Below the pieces are notes generated by a model. That model saw only the letters and a list, made by a program, of their open reading frames with translations. It was not told the origin of the DNA and did no database searches. Of a stretch of 52,352 nt of DNA, positions 41,902 through 50,276 are shown piece after piece (the first letter of the stretch is position 1; each line of letters starts with the position of its first letter). Source of the DNA: Erysipelotrichaceae bacterium. GTDB taxonomy: Bacteria; Bacillota_I; Bacilli_A; Erysipelotrichales; Erysipelotrichaceae. The stretch spans positions 217,172-269,523 of the forward strand of contig DPJD01000001.1 in NCBI GenBank assembly GCA_003543215.1, read 5' to 3'. Both the position numbers and the translations under genes were made by a program.

Positions 41902-42795
41902 ATGAAAACAGTCCAACGATTAAAGGAAACGTTTACAAGTGGACGCTTGGAAATGTTCGATGCGTCCAGCAAGTATGTGATCTTAAGTGATTGTCATCGT
42001 GGGAATGGCAATCAATCGGATGAGTTCACAAAGAATCAAAATACGTTCCAACATGCTTTGAATCATTACTACAAAGATGGTTTCACTTTGATTGAAGCAG
42101 GGGATGGGGATGAGCTCTGGGAACACCCACGGATCAAAGATATCAAGAATGCTCATTTTGAGACCTTTGAAGTGGTTAAGAAGTTTCACGATGGGGGTCG
42201 TTTCATTCTTCTGTATGGCAATCATAATGTGTACCTCAAAGACAAAGCTTATGTGGAAGAAAATTTGTATCGTCATTTGAATGAACATACGAAAGAGTGG
42301 GTTCCGTTCTTGCCTGATATTGAGCCGATAGAAGGTTTGGTTCTCAAACATAAGACAACTGGACAGAACATCTTTGTGGTGCATGGTCACCAAGGGGATT
42401 TCCCCAATGATCAAGGTTGGTACTTCAGTATGCTTTCTCTGAAATACTTCTGGCGACATCTTCATGCCTTGGGTTTTCAGAATCCAGCCAGTCCAGTCAA
42501 GAACGCTTACAAACGGCATAAGATTGAGAAGAACTATGCATCTTGGATTGAGAAATATCGCATCATGCTTATTTGTGGACATACGCATCGCTTAAAATAT
42601 CCACGGAATGGGGATCTACCTTATTTCAATACGGGGTGTTGCATCTATCCGACCAGCATGACGGCGATTGAATTGGAGAATGATCATGTGACGATGGTGC
42701 GATGGAAGATTCAACCGGATGACCAGGGATTGCTTAAGGTTACACGAAACATCATCCACGGACCCGATCCGATTGCTAAATATGACATGCGTTGA
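41902..42795 (+). CDS. Calcineurin-like metallophosphoesterase
   Basis: A 297-residue metal-dependent phosphoesterase with the five ordered blocks: SDCHRG (start of the metal site), GDGDELWEHP, GNHNVYL, VVHGHQGD and CGHTHR. The arrangement resembles UDP-2,3-diacylglucosamine hydrolase-like and other cytoplasmic phosphoesterases, but the substrate is not deducible. GAGGA site. First gene of an operon with two nucleoside hydrolases and a VOC protein (gap 10 nt, overlap 4 nt, gap 9 nt), which suggests a link to nucleotide or nucleoside salvage. Confidence 0.83.
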   Translation: MKTVQRLKETFTSGRLEMFDASSKYVILSDCHRGNGNQSDEFTKNQNTFQHALNHYYKDGFTLIEAGDGDELWEHPRIKDIKNAHFETFEVVKKFHDGGRFILLYGNHNVYLKDKAYVEENLYRHLNEHTKEWVPFLPDIEPIEGLVLKHKTTGQNIFVVHGHQGDFPNDQGWYFSMLSLKYFWRHLHALGFQNPASPVKNAYKRHKIEKNYASWIEKYRIMLICGHTHRLKYPRNGDLPYFNTGCCIYPTSMTAIELENDHVTMVRWKIQPDDQGLLKVTRNIIHGPDPIAKYDMR

Positions 42796-42805
42796 AAGGA
42801 AGAAC

Positions 42806-43765
42806 ATGCGAAAAATCATTATTGATACCGACACAGGGAGTGATGATGCCATTGCTTTATTGATGGCATTGTCGGATAAGAACACAGAAGTTTTGGCTTT
42901 AACCACAGTATTTGGAAATGTAAGTTTAAAACAAGCAACGCGTAATGCGTTGATTAGTTGCGAGGTCGCAGGTGTGAGTGTACCGGTCTATCCTGGAATG
43001 GACAGACCCTTAATACGTGATCGAATTGAAGCGATTCATGTCCATGGGAGTGATGGTTTAGGCGATGCGGGAATCTTAGATCCCAAACTTAAAGCTGAGA
43101 ATGTTCATGCGGTTACGGCTTTGATCGAACTCATCTCTAAGCATAATGATCTTGAACTCATCACGTTAGGTCCTTTAACCAATGTGGCACTGGCCATGCG
43201 TAAAGCACCCGACATCCTCAAACGTTTGAAGAAGATCATATGCATGGGAGGCGCACAGTTGGGTTATGCGGCGGAAACGGAAGTCGCGGAGTTCAATGTC
43301 CTTGCGGATCCTGAAGCGGCTAAGATTGTCTTTGAATTCGGCGTGCCCTTGATCATGGTTCCTTTGGAAGTTTGTTTGAATGGGGATGGAAGACACGGAG
43401 CTGAAACGATCCTTGATGAACTTGATCTAGATTCAATAAAAGCAATCAATACGCCTAAGTCTGAATTCCTTTTGAAAATATCCTCCTCTTTATTGAAATT
43501 TCATGAAATCTACTATGGAGATGTGGGCTTGGAGCTACCGGACCCATGTGCCGTGGCTGTCGCTTTGAGACCGGAATTGATTCTAAATGTTTATCCTGCC
43601 AATGTGACCGTTGATACGTCAGGTTCTTTATCCTATGGTCAAACGGTTGTGAATACCAAAGGTGGAACCGTGCTTGAGGATCAAATCTATGTGGCGAATG
43701 TGTCCATCGTTTCAGCCTTGGATGGCAAAGGCTTTAAAACCATGATCAAGGAGGCGCTTCGATGA
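42806..43765 (+). CDS. Inosine-uridine-preferring nucleoside hydrolase family protein, copy 1
   Basis: A 319-residue member of the nucleoside hydrolase family, which releases the base from ribonucleosides. The calcium-binding N-terminal motif is present (DTDTGSDDAIAL), as are VHGSDGLGD, ITLGPLTNVA and ICMGGA. The C-terminal motif that is normally HDP reads LPDPCAVA: the Ca-ligand Asp stays but the His that acts on the leaving base is Pro. ATG 42806 (GAAAGGA site) is chosen over an upstream frame inside the phosphoesterase gene. The next gene is a paralogue. Confidence 0.85.
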   Translation: MRKIIIDTDTGSDDAIALLMALSDKNTEVLALTTVFGNVSLKQATRNALISCEVAGVSVPVYPGMDRPLIRDRIEAIHVHGSDGLGDAGILDPKLKAENVHAVTALIELISKHNDLELITLGPLTNVALAMRKAPDILKRLKKIICMGGAQLGYAAETEVAEFNVLADPEAAKIVFEFGVPLIMVPLEVCLNGDGRHGAETILDELDLDSIKAINTPKSEFLLKISSSLLKFHEIYYGDVGLELPDPCAVAVALRPELILNVYPANVTVDTSGSLSYGQTVVNTKGGTVLEDQIYVANVSIVSALDGKGFKTMIKEALR

Positions 43766-44691
43766 ATAAGCGTAAATACATCATTGATACGGATACGGCA
43801 TCGGATGATGCGGTTGCCTTGGTTATGGCTTTACGCTCTGACTTGGATATCTTAGCCATCACTTGTACAGCAGGGAACTTATCACTTGCCAAAACAACAC
43901 GCAATGCACGTTTATCGTGCAAATTTGCGGATACCTATGTTCCACCGATCTATGCAGGATCGGATCGACCCTTGGTCAAAACTTTGGTCGTGGGTGAGAA
44001 TGTTCATGGAAGTGATGGTTTAGGGGATATGTTTTATCCAGAGCCTGACATCAAACTTCAAGAAGGACATGCGGTAGACGCGATTCTTGAAATTGCACGA
44101 ACACAGGATGATGTGGGTTTAATTACCCTCGGACCTTTGACCAACGTGGCGATGGCCATCTTATTGGATCCTCTTGCCATGCGTAAGATCACGCATATCA
44201 TTGCGATGGGTGGACAGTATCGGATGACCAATGGCTGCACCGCAAATGCGGAATTCAACATTTGGGTGGATGGAGAAGCTGCCAAGATCGTGCTTGAAAG
44301 TGGCATCCCCATTACGATGGTTCCTTTGGATGTCTGTTATGGGGAAGCTGAAATCACAGCGGATGATCGCAATACTTTGAGAAGTTTAAAAACAGCACGT
44401 GGTGATTTCTTTGTGGATTGCAATCGTCATTTGTTGGCGTATAACCAAAGAAGTTATGCAAAAGACATCATTTCAATGCCTGATCCGACGGCTATGGCGG
44501 TTGCGATCGATCCAAGCATCGTCACATCTTATGTGGATGTGTATACACAGATTGAACTGAGGAGTTCCTTGAGTTATGGTCAATTGATTTATGATTTTTA
44601 CAATCGACATAAAAAAATACCGAATGTTCGTTTGGTTACGAAGATCGATGCGCAAAAGTTTAAACAACTTGTCTTTAAGACAGCTGAATGA
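43762..44691 (+). CDS. Nucleoside hydrolase family protein, copy 2
   Basis: A 309-residue paralogue of the preceding gene, overlapping it by 4 nt (ATGA). The metal motif reads DTDTASDDAVAL, with Ala in place of the usual Gly, and the C-terminal motif is MPDPTAMAVA, again with Pro where most family members have the catalytic His. VHGSDGLGD, ITLGPLTNVA and IAMGG are conserved. The two copies are clearly diverged, so different substrates or a heteromeric enzyme are possible. Confidence 0.85.
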   Translation: MNKRKYIIDTDTASDDAVALVMALRSDLDILAITCTAGNLSLAKTTRNARLSCKFADTYVPPIYAGSDRPLVKTLVVGENVHGSDGLGDMFYPEPDIKLQEGHAVDAILEIARTQDDVGLITLGPLTNVAMAILLDPLAMRKITHIIAMGGQYRMTNGCTANAEFNIWVDGEAAKIVLESGIPITMVPLDVCYGEAEITADDRNTLRSLKTARGDFFVDCNRHLLAYNQRSYAKDIISMPDPTAMAVAIDPSIVTSYVDVYTQIELRSSLSYGQLIYDFYNRHKKIPNVRLVTKIDAQKFKQLVFKTAE

Positions 44692-44700
44692 GGAGGAAAT

Positions 44701-45108
44701 ATGATCGTACCTTTTATGAATTTTCATGGGCAGTGTGAAGAAGCTGTCCTGTATTATCAAAAGATATTTAATTTCACTGATCCTTTCTTTTTGAAGTTTG
44801 CGATGGTTCCAAATGTACCATTTGCGATTCCTGAAGATTACGGGAATAAAATCATGTTTACGGAATTCACAATTGCGGACCAAAAGGTCTTTGCTTGTGA
44901 TGTGTATCCAGGGATGCCGAGCAACGTGGGTCAAAGTGTATCACTGAATGTCATTCATTCATCCTTGGATGACATTCAAAGCTGGTTTGATGCACTATCC
45001 AAGGATGGTATTGTGGGCATGCCGATTCAAGCAACCACTTGGGCACCGCAATATGGATCTTGTACAGATAAATATGGCATCGTTTGGCAGTTTAGTTGGA
45101 ACAAATAA
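44701..45108 (+). CDS. VOC-family (PhnB-like) protein
   Basis: A 135-residue protein of the glyoxalase/bleomycin-resistance superfamily, PhnB-like branch: NFHGQCEEAVLYYQKIF at the start and TTWAPQYGSCTDKYGIVWQFSW at the end, in which the latter has the usual DxxGxxW pattern. The role of such proteins is mostly undefined. Strong GAGGAGG site 9 nt after the second nucleoside hydrolase, so last gene of that operon. Confidence 0.82.
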   Translation: MIVPFMNFHGQCEEAVLYYQKIFNFTDPFFLKFAMVPNVPFAIPEDYGNKIMFTEFTIADQKVFACDVYPGMPSNVGQSVSLNVIHSSLDDIQSWFDALSKDGIVGMPIQATTWAPQYGSCTDKYGIVWQFSWNK

Positions 45109-45124
45109 AAAGGCTTTAAAGCCT
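45106..45124 (-). terminator. Terminator of mntP
   Basis: AGGCTTTAAAGCCT (45111-45124) forms a short stem with A residues on its plus-strand left side, giving a T run on the minus strand right after mntP. Confidence 0.65.
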
Positions 45125-45683
45125 AATAGAGATGTGAGAATAGAATTCGAAAGCCCATGAGGATCAATAAGATGCCTCCAATTAGTTCTGCCTTATGGTC
45201 CAACCATAGGGCACTTTTTTTACCAATCAAGACACCAAGCGTTGATAAACTGAAGGTGATGACGGCAATGACACTGGAGGTGAATAGAATGTTTCCAGCG
45301 ATGACCGATAAGGATATCCCAATCGCTAAGGCATCGATGCTGGTGGCGATACCCGAAGATAGTAATGATCGAAGGGTGAGATGGGGATCGACTTCACAGA
45401 CAATGGCTTCATTCTTAAGCGCATCGAGCATCATCTTTGAACCGATACCCAATAATAAGAAAAATGCGATCCAATGATCCACATTGGCAATCAGATCCAT
45501 GAATTGTTTACCCAGATGGTAGCCACTCCAGGTCATGAACCCTTGAAAGAACCCAAATGTCAAACCAATGATCAAGGCGGAACGAGTCTGATGATCTTTA
45601 AGGCATAAACCCTTGATGAGGGCAACAGCGAAGGCATCCATGGAGACGCCAAAACCAATGATGAGGATGCTGGTGATATCCAT
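45123..45683 (-). CDS. mntP: Manganese efflux pump MntP
   Basis: A 186-residue protein with six membrane helices and the MntP pattern: an Asp in the first helix (FGVSMDAFAVALIKG) and the matching SGIATSIDALAIGISL in the second repeat. MntP exports Mn(II). ATG 45683 is chosen for its AAAGGAGT site; an in-frame extension to 45701 is not supported. Promoter TTGACA-N17-TAAAAT lies close upstream with no room for a yybP-ykoY riboswitch, unlike many mntP genes; the riboswitch in this window controls a P-type ATPase 1.8 kb away instead. Confidence 0.92.
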   Translation of the reverse strand: MDITSILIIGFGVSMDAFAVALIKGLCLKDHQTRSALIIGLTFGFFQGFMTWSGYHLGKQFMDLIANVDHWIAFFLLLGIGSKMMLDALKNEAIVCEVDPHLTLRSLLSSGIATSIDALAIGISLSVIAGNILFTSSVIAVITFSLSTLGVLIGKKSALWLDHKAELIGGILLILMGFRILFSHLY

Positions 45684-45709
45684 GATGACTCCTTTTATCA
45701 AATGTTACT

Positions 45710-45738
45710 ATTTTATGATTGATTGTAATTGATGTCAA
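45710..45738 (-). promoter_or_regulatory. Promoter of mntP
   Basis: On the minus strand TTGACA (45738-45733), N17, TAAAAT (45715-45710). This is the closest match to the sigma-A consensus in the window; no MntR-type palindrome was recognised. Confidence 0.75.
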
Positions 45739-45802
45739 GACAATCTTCCGACTAGCGGTATGGGTGAAATCATTCTATAATGAAATTAAGTGCGGAGGAC
45801 AT

Positions 45803-47329
45803 ATGGATCATTTAAAACAATTATTGATTGGTAAAGGCGAATCAGATCTCTTTTTACGTCTCAAAATGGCAAATCGCCATGGTTTGATCGCAGGTGCGAC
45901 AGGGACTGGTAAAACCATCTCTTTGAAAGTTTTGGCTGAACAGTTCAGTGAACAAGGTGTGCCTGTATTCTTAGCTGATGTGAAGGGGGATTTGGCATCG
46001 CTTGCGGAAGTGGGCGTTATGAATCCCAAGCTCAATGAGCGGATTCAACATTTAGGTTTGGAACCTTTCGAATTTAAGACCTATCCCGTTCGATTATGGG
46101 ATGTGTTTGGTGAATTAGGTCATCCGTTACGGACAACCATATCTGAAATGGGTCCTTTATTGTTGGGACGTATCCTCGGTTTGAATGATACCCAAGAAGG
46201 GATTCTAAACATCGTATTCAGAGTAGCGGATGAGCAAGGTTTATTGCTCATTGATTTAAAAGATCTCAGAGCGATGCTTCAACACGTGGGTGAGAATGCC
46301 AGTGAATATACTTTGGAATATGGCAATGTCTCAAAGGTTTCGGTGGGGGCGATCCAAAGAGCTTTATTGACTTTGGAAGATCAAGGGGGCGATGTCTTTT
46401 TTGCGGAGCCTGCTTTTGATATCAATGATTTGATGAAAGTGGATACGTATGGGCATGGAATCATCAATGTCTTGGCTTCTGAGAAACTGATGATGCATCC
46501 AACTTTGTATTCAACCTTCTTACTGTGGTTATTGTCGGAATTGTTTGAAGAACTTCCTGAAGTTGGGGATGTGGATAAACCGAAGTTGGTGTTCTTCTTT
46601 GATGAAGCACACTTATTGTTTGCGGATGCGCCAAAGGCATTGATGGATAAGATTGAATTGGTCGTACGTTTGATACGTTCCAAGGGTGTGGGCGTTTACT
46701 TTGTGACACAGAATCCAATCGATATTCCCGATAAAGTCTTAGGCCAGTTGGGCAATCGAGTCCAACATGCGATTCGTGCGTATACACCTAAGGATCAAAA
46801 GGCGATTACGGCGATGGCGGAAACCTTCCGCCAGAATCCTTCGATTGATATTCCTACAGTAATTACGGATTTGAAGACTGGGGAAGCTTTGGTTTCGATG
46901 TTGGATGAAGAAGGACGACCCAGTGTCGTGGAACGTGCAATGATCGTTCCTCCACACAGTTTGATTGGGACATTGGATCCATTGAAACGTCGTGCCTTAA
47001 TAGAAAACTCACCATTTTTCTACAAATATAATGAAGTAGTGGATAAAGAGTCTGCTTATGAGATGTTAAAGTCGAAAGTAGAGCAACAAGCTTCACAAAT
47101 CGAAGCTGAAAAGAATGCGGTTTTATTGGAAAAAGAAAAACGCAATCAAGAATTGGAAGAACTCAAGCTACAACGTGAACGTGCACGTACGGAACGTGAA
47201 GTCCAACGCGCTAAAGAAAAGAGTGCGAGTCAAGTGACACGTCTTGCCAAATCATTCTTAGGCACAATGAGCAGTTCGATTGGACGTGAAATCGCACGTG
47301 GAGTTTTTGGTTCTTTATTGCGTCGCTAA
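45803..47329 (+). CDS. HerA-like ATPase (DUF853 family)
   Basis: A 508-residue P-loop ATPase. Walker A is GATGTGKT (31-38), Walker B is LVFFFDEAHLLF around 271-282, and KGDLASLAE and VYFVTQNPIDIPD are typical of DUF853 proteins related to the HerA/FtsK translocases. A charged coiled coil of about 70 residues (around 415-485) precedes the C-terminus. Strong GGAGG site at ATG 45803; the frame extends upstream without support. No nuclease partner (NurA-like) is adjacent, so a function in DNA translocation is inferred from fold only. Confidence 0.85.
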   Translation: MDHLKQLLIGKGESDLFLRLKMANRHGLIAGATGTGKTISLKVLAEQFSEQGVPVFLADVKGDLASLAEVGVMNPKLNERIQHLGLEPFEFKTYPVRLWDVFGELGHPLRTTISEMGPLLLGRILGLNDTQEGILNIVFRVADEQGLLLIDLKDLRAMLQHVGENASEYTLEYGNVSKVSVGAIQRALLTLEDQGGDVFFAEPAFDINDLMKVDTYGHGIINVLASEKLMMHPTLYSTFLLWLLSELFEELPEVGDVDKPKLVFFFDEAHLLFADAPKALMDKIELVVRLIRSKGVGVYFVTQNPIDIPDKVLGQLGNRVQHAIRAYTPKDQKAITAMAETFRQNPSIDIPTVITDLKTGEALVSMLDEEGRPSVVERAMIVPPHSLIGTLDPLKRRALIENSPFFYKYNEVVDKESAYEMLKSKVEQQASQIEAEKNAVLLEKEKRNQELEELKLQRERARTEREVQRAKEKSASQVTRLAKSFLGTMSSSIGREIARGVFGSLLRR

Positions 47330-47330
47330 T

Positions 47331-47359
47331 TTGCAAAGCGCGTGAAGAATTGCTATAAT
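47331..47359 (+). promoter_or_regulatory. Promoter of the manganese riboswitch transcript
   Basis: TTGCAA (47331-47336), N17, TATAAT (47354-47359) with an extended TGC just before the -10 box. The predicted start near 47366 coincides with the first base of helix P1. Confidence 0.75.
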
Positions 47360-47365
47360 TCACTC

Positions 47366-47452
47366 TGTTAAAGGGAGTAGACCCCACTGGGAGATCGCTT
47401 CGTCAACACGATGAGTAATCATCCGGACGATCCTAAGTTCAAGACTTTAGCA
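47366..47452 (+). ncRNA. yybP-ykoY manganese riboswitch
   Basis: The conserved first loop GGGAGTAG (47373-47380) and the second conserved segment CGTCAACACGATGAG...CATCCGGACG match the yybP-ykoY aptamer, which binds Mn(II). Helices are readable: P1 TGTTAAAG (47366-47373) with CTTTAGCA (47445-47452), GATCG (47393-47397) with CGATC (47428-47432), and GATGA/TCATC (47410-47423) with a GTAA loop. The 3' strand of P1 is also the 5' arm of the terminator that follows, so metal-stabilised P1 should prevent termination and turn on the downstream ATPase. The same family of switch controls the P-type ATPase YoaB in Lactococcus. Confidence 0.87.
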
Positions 47453-47475
47453 CTGTGCTAAAGTCTTTTATTTTT
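47441..47475 (+). terminator. Riboswitch-controlled terminator
   Basis: A perfect 12-bp stem AAGACTTTAGCA/TGCTAAAGTCTT with a CTG loop, then TTATTTTT. Bases 47445-47452 are shared with riboswitch helix P1. It stands 19 nt before the ATPase start. Confidence 0.9.
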
Positions 47476-47493
47476 AGCCTAAAGGAGAAAAAC

Positions 47494-50091
47494 ATGGAAA
47501 ATCAGAAGCAGTGGTACCAAAAAAGCTTAAGTGAAACCTTAAGTCATGTGGATGCACAAAATGGATTGAGCGAACAGGAAGTATTAAGCAATCGTGAACA
47601 ATACGGTGCGAATATCTTAGACGAAGGGGAGAAACGAAGTTTATTGATGCTCTTTCTTCAACAATTCCAGAATTCAATGATCATCATCTTGATCGTTGCG
47701 GCGGTCATCTCTTTCTTTTTAGATGAGCGTGCGGATGCCGTAATCATTTTAGCCATTGTTGGTTTAAATGCGGTTTTAGGTGTTTTGCAGGAAGATAAAG
47801 CTGAGAAAGCCTTGGCAGCTTTAAAAGCCATGGCCGCCCCAATGAGTAAAGTCAGACGGGATGGTCAAGAAAAAGTCATTCCTTCTGCCGATTTGGTTCA
47901 ATTTGATATCTTGATTCTAGATGCTGGAGATAAGGTATCTGCGGATGTACGTCTGTTAAAGACCTCCAGCTGTCAAATTCAGGAATCTTCCTTAACCGGT
48001 GAATCGGTACCCGTGGATAAGGATGCGGAATTACAGATAGATACAGAAGTTCCGCTTGGTGATCGTAAGAACATGGCCTACTCATCCAGCAGTGTGACCT
48101 ATGGTCGTGCGGTGGGTATGGTTGTCGGTGTTGGAATGAACACTGAAGTTGGACGTATCGCAAGCATGCTTACGTCGAACAAAAAAGAAATGACTCCACT
48201 TGAACAGAAATTAGACCAATTGGGTAAAATCTTAGGGATAGCAGCTTTGGTCTCGGTTTCGGTTATTTTCTTAATCGGTGTATACAATCAAAAACCTTTG
48301 TTGGAACTTTTTATGAGTTCGGTATCCTTAGCGGTTGCGGTCATACCTGAGAGTCTACCTGCCGTCGCAACCATCGTCATGGCGATGGGTGTCCAACGTT
48401 TGGCGAAGCGTAACGCGATCATTCGTAATCTATCCAGTGTCGAAACCTTGGGTGGCGCTACGGTCATTTGTTCGGATAAAACAGGGACTTTGACGCAGAA
48501 TAAGATGACGGTTACAAAGACCTGGTTATTGAATGAAGCCGATGAACGTGAACTTATGAAGGGTGCGTATCTTTGTAATGATGCTCGCTTGTCCGATGGT
48601 CAATGGGTTGGGGATCCTACGGAAACAGCTTTATCGGAGTGGGCAATCAAAGCTGGCTTGGATGTGGAAGATATCGCCAATCGTTATCCTCGGGTGGCAG
48701 AAGTACCTTTTGACTCTGGACGTAAACGGATGACGACGGTTCACCAAAGAGGCGATGATGTCATCGCTTATATCAAGGGTGGTGTGGATGAAGTCTTAGC
48801 TGGAGTTAAGAAGCTTCTCGTTAATGGTGAAGTTCATGAAATCACGGAAGAAGATAGAATAAAAATCTTAGATGCCAATCGTACGATGGGTAAGCAAGCA
48901 TTGCGTGTCTTAGCAATCGCACGTCGTCAACTTGAAGACGTGATCAAAGATGGGGATGTGGAAGTTGAACAACACATGACCTTTGTAGGTTTGGTCGGGA
49001 TGATCGATCCACCGCGTGAAGAAGTCAAAATCGCAATCCAAGAATGCAAGGATGCGGGTATTGAAGTCGTCATGATCACAGGGGATCATCGTACAACCGC
49101 TGAAGCCATTGGCATGCAGATTGGTTTGATGCAAGATGGAGATAAAGTTATTACAGGATTAGAGCTTGATCAGATGAGTGATGAAGAACTCTATGAAGAT
49201 GTACGTTCGATTGCGGTGTATGCACGTGTCTCACCGGAACATAAAATGCGGATCATCGATGCGTGGAAGAAACATGGTGAAGTCGTTGCGATGACGGGGG
49301 ATGGGGTCAATGATGCCCCTGCCTTGAAGAAATCGGATATCGGTGCGGCCATGGGTATCGTTGGGACAGAAGTCGCCAAGGGTGCTGCGGATATGATTCT
49401 TACAGATGATAATTTCGCAACGGTCGTCAATGCGGTTGAAGAAGGTCGCCGTATTCGTGATAATATCACGAAGGCCATTTCTTATTTATTATCCTGTAAT
49501 GTTGGGGAGTTGGTTGTCTTATTGATTGCGAGTTTCATGAATTGGGCAACGCCTTTATTACCAATCCATATCTTGTGGATCAACTTGGTTACAGATAGTC
49601 TACCTGCCTTGGCTTTAGGGGTCGATCCTGCTGAAGAAGGTATCATGAAACGTCAACCGAATCGTGAGACGAGTCTACTTACGAAACCAATGTATTTTAG
49701 GATTGGTTACCAAGGCATCATGATTGGTATTCTAACTTTGATTGCATTCTTGTATGGTTTTGGATCCTTCGGACAAGAAGGATCATTAGCTCAAGGTCAA
49801 ACCATGGCGTTTACAGTCTTAGCGTTCAGTCAATTGGTTCATGCCTATAACATTCATTCAACCCACGGAACGGTGTTCAAAACCTTCTTTGTGAACAGAT
49901 GGTTGATTCTCGCAACTTTTGTGAATGCCTTGATGATGTTGGCGGTTCTCTTCATACCTGTATTGCGTGATCTATTTAAATTGGTTTCAATGGATAATTC
50001 CCATTGGATGGTTGTTTTAGCTTTGATTTTCATTCCGATTCCTGTTGTGGAGTTGATGAAAGTCTTAAAATTGAATGGAAATCGTGCATAA
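47494..50091 (+). CDS. P2-type cation ATPase, probable manganese (or calcium) exporter
   Basis: An 865-residue P-type ATPase of the SERCA-like group. N-terminal cation-ATPase domain, TGES (about residue 169), helix-4 motif VAVIPESLPA in which the usual PEGLP has Ser for Gly, phosphorylated D328 in SDKTGTLTQNKM, and TGDGVNDAPALKKSDIG. NLVTDSLPALALGVDP in helix 6 gives the conserved acidic and Asn metal ligands. Control by a manganese riboswitch points to Mn(II) efflux, as for Lactococcus YoaB; Ca(II) transport is the alternative. ATG 47494 has an AAAGGAG site, and the upstream in-frame part lies in the terminator. Confidence 0.9.
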   Translation: MENQKQWYQKSLSETLSHVDAQNGLSEQEVLSNREQYGANILDEGEKRSLLMLFLQQFQNSMIIILIVAAVISFFLDERADAVIILAIVGLNAVLGVLQEDKAEKALAALKAMAAPMSKVRRDGQEKVIPSADLVQFDILILDAGDKVSADVRLLKTSSCQIQESSLTGESVPVDKDAELQIDTEVPLGDRKNMAYSSSSVTYGRAVGMVVGVGMNTEVGRIASMLTSNKKEMTPLEQKLDQLGKILGIAALVSVSVIFLIGVYNQKPLLELFMSSVSLAVAVIPESLPAVATIVMAMGVQRLAKRNAIIRNLSSVETLGGATVICSDKTGTLTQNKMTVTKTWLLNEADERELMKGAYLCNDARLSDGQWVGDPTETALSEWAIKAGLDVEDIANRYPRVAEVPFDSGRKRMTTVHQRGDDVIAYIKGGVDEVLAGVKKLLVNGEVHEITEEDRIKILDANRTMGKQALRVLAIARRQLEDVIKDGDVEVEQHMTFVGLVGMIDPPREEVKIAIQECKDAGIEVVMITGDHRTTAEAIGMQIGLMQDGDKVITGLELDQMSDEELYEDVRSIAVYARVSPEHKMRIIDAWKKHGEVVAMTGDGVNDAPALKKSDIGAAMGIVGTEVAKGAADMILTDDNFATVVNAVEEGRRIRDNITKAISYLLSCNVGELVVLLIASFMNWATPLLPIHILWINLVTDSLPALALGVDPAEEGIMKRQPNRETSLLTKPMYFRIGYQGIMIGILTLIAFLYGFGSFGQEGSLAQGQTMAFTVLAFSQLVHAYNIHSTHGTVFKTFFVNRWLILATFVNALMMLAVLFIPVLRDLFKLVSMDNSHWMVVLALIFIPIPVVELMKVLKLNGNRA

Positions 50092-50095
50092 ATTG

Positions 50096-50128
50096 AAGGA
50101 TGTCAAACACTGACATCCTTTTTTTTTG
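50096..50128 (+). terminator. Terminator of the P2-type ATPase gene
   Basis: AAGGATGTCA/TGACATCCTT stem, 5-nt loop, and a run of T residues. Confidence 0.92.
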
Positions 50129-50173
50129 TTAAATGAAATTTTCTCCATATTTAGGATTCATTGGACGCAAGGG

Positions 50174-50202
50174 TTGTGACATCAAATTTCATCTGTTATA
50201 AT
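50174..50202 (+). promoter_or_regulatory. Promoter of the wall hydrolase gene
   Basis: TTGTGA (50174-50179), N17, TATAAT (50197-50202) with TGT before the -10 box. The leader of about 65 nt contains a small CCCA/TGGG hairpin flanked by GAAT/ATTC, without a T run; no known riboswitch recognised. Confidence 0.65.
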
Positions 50203-50276
50203 CACAACGAATAAAACGGATAGACTGAATCCCAATTTTGGGTTAATTCGATAATAATGTTTAGGAAAGGATGCGC

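Noticed and set aside
41983..42588. A 201-residue open frame antisense to the metallophosphoesterase gene.
   Set aside because: Shadow of a gene with all catalytic motifs on the other strand; no ribosome binding site.
45684..45802. A yybP-ykoY riboswitch in front of mntP, as in many bacteria.
   Set aside because: None of the conserved loop sequences is present and the promoter sits too close to the gene.
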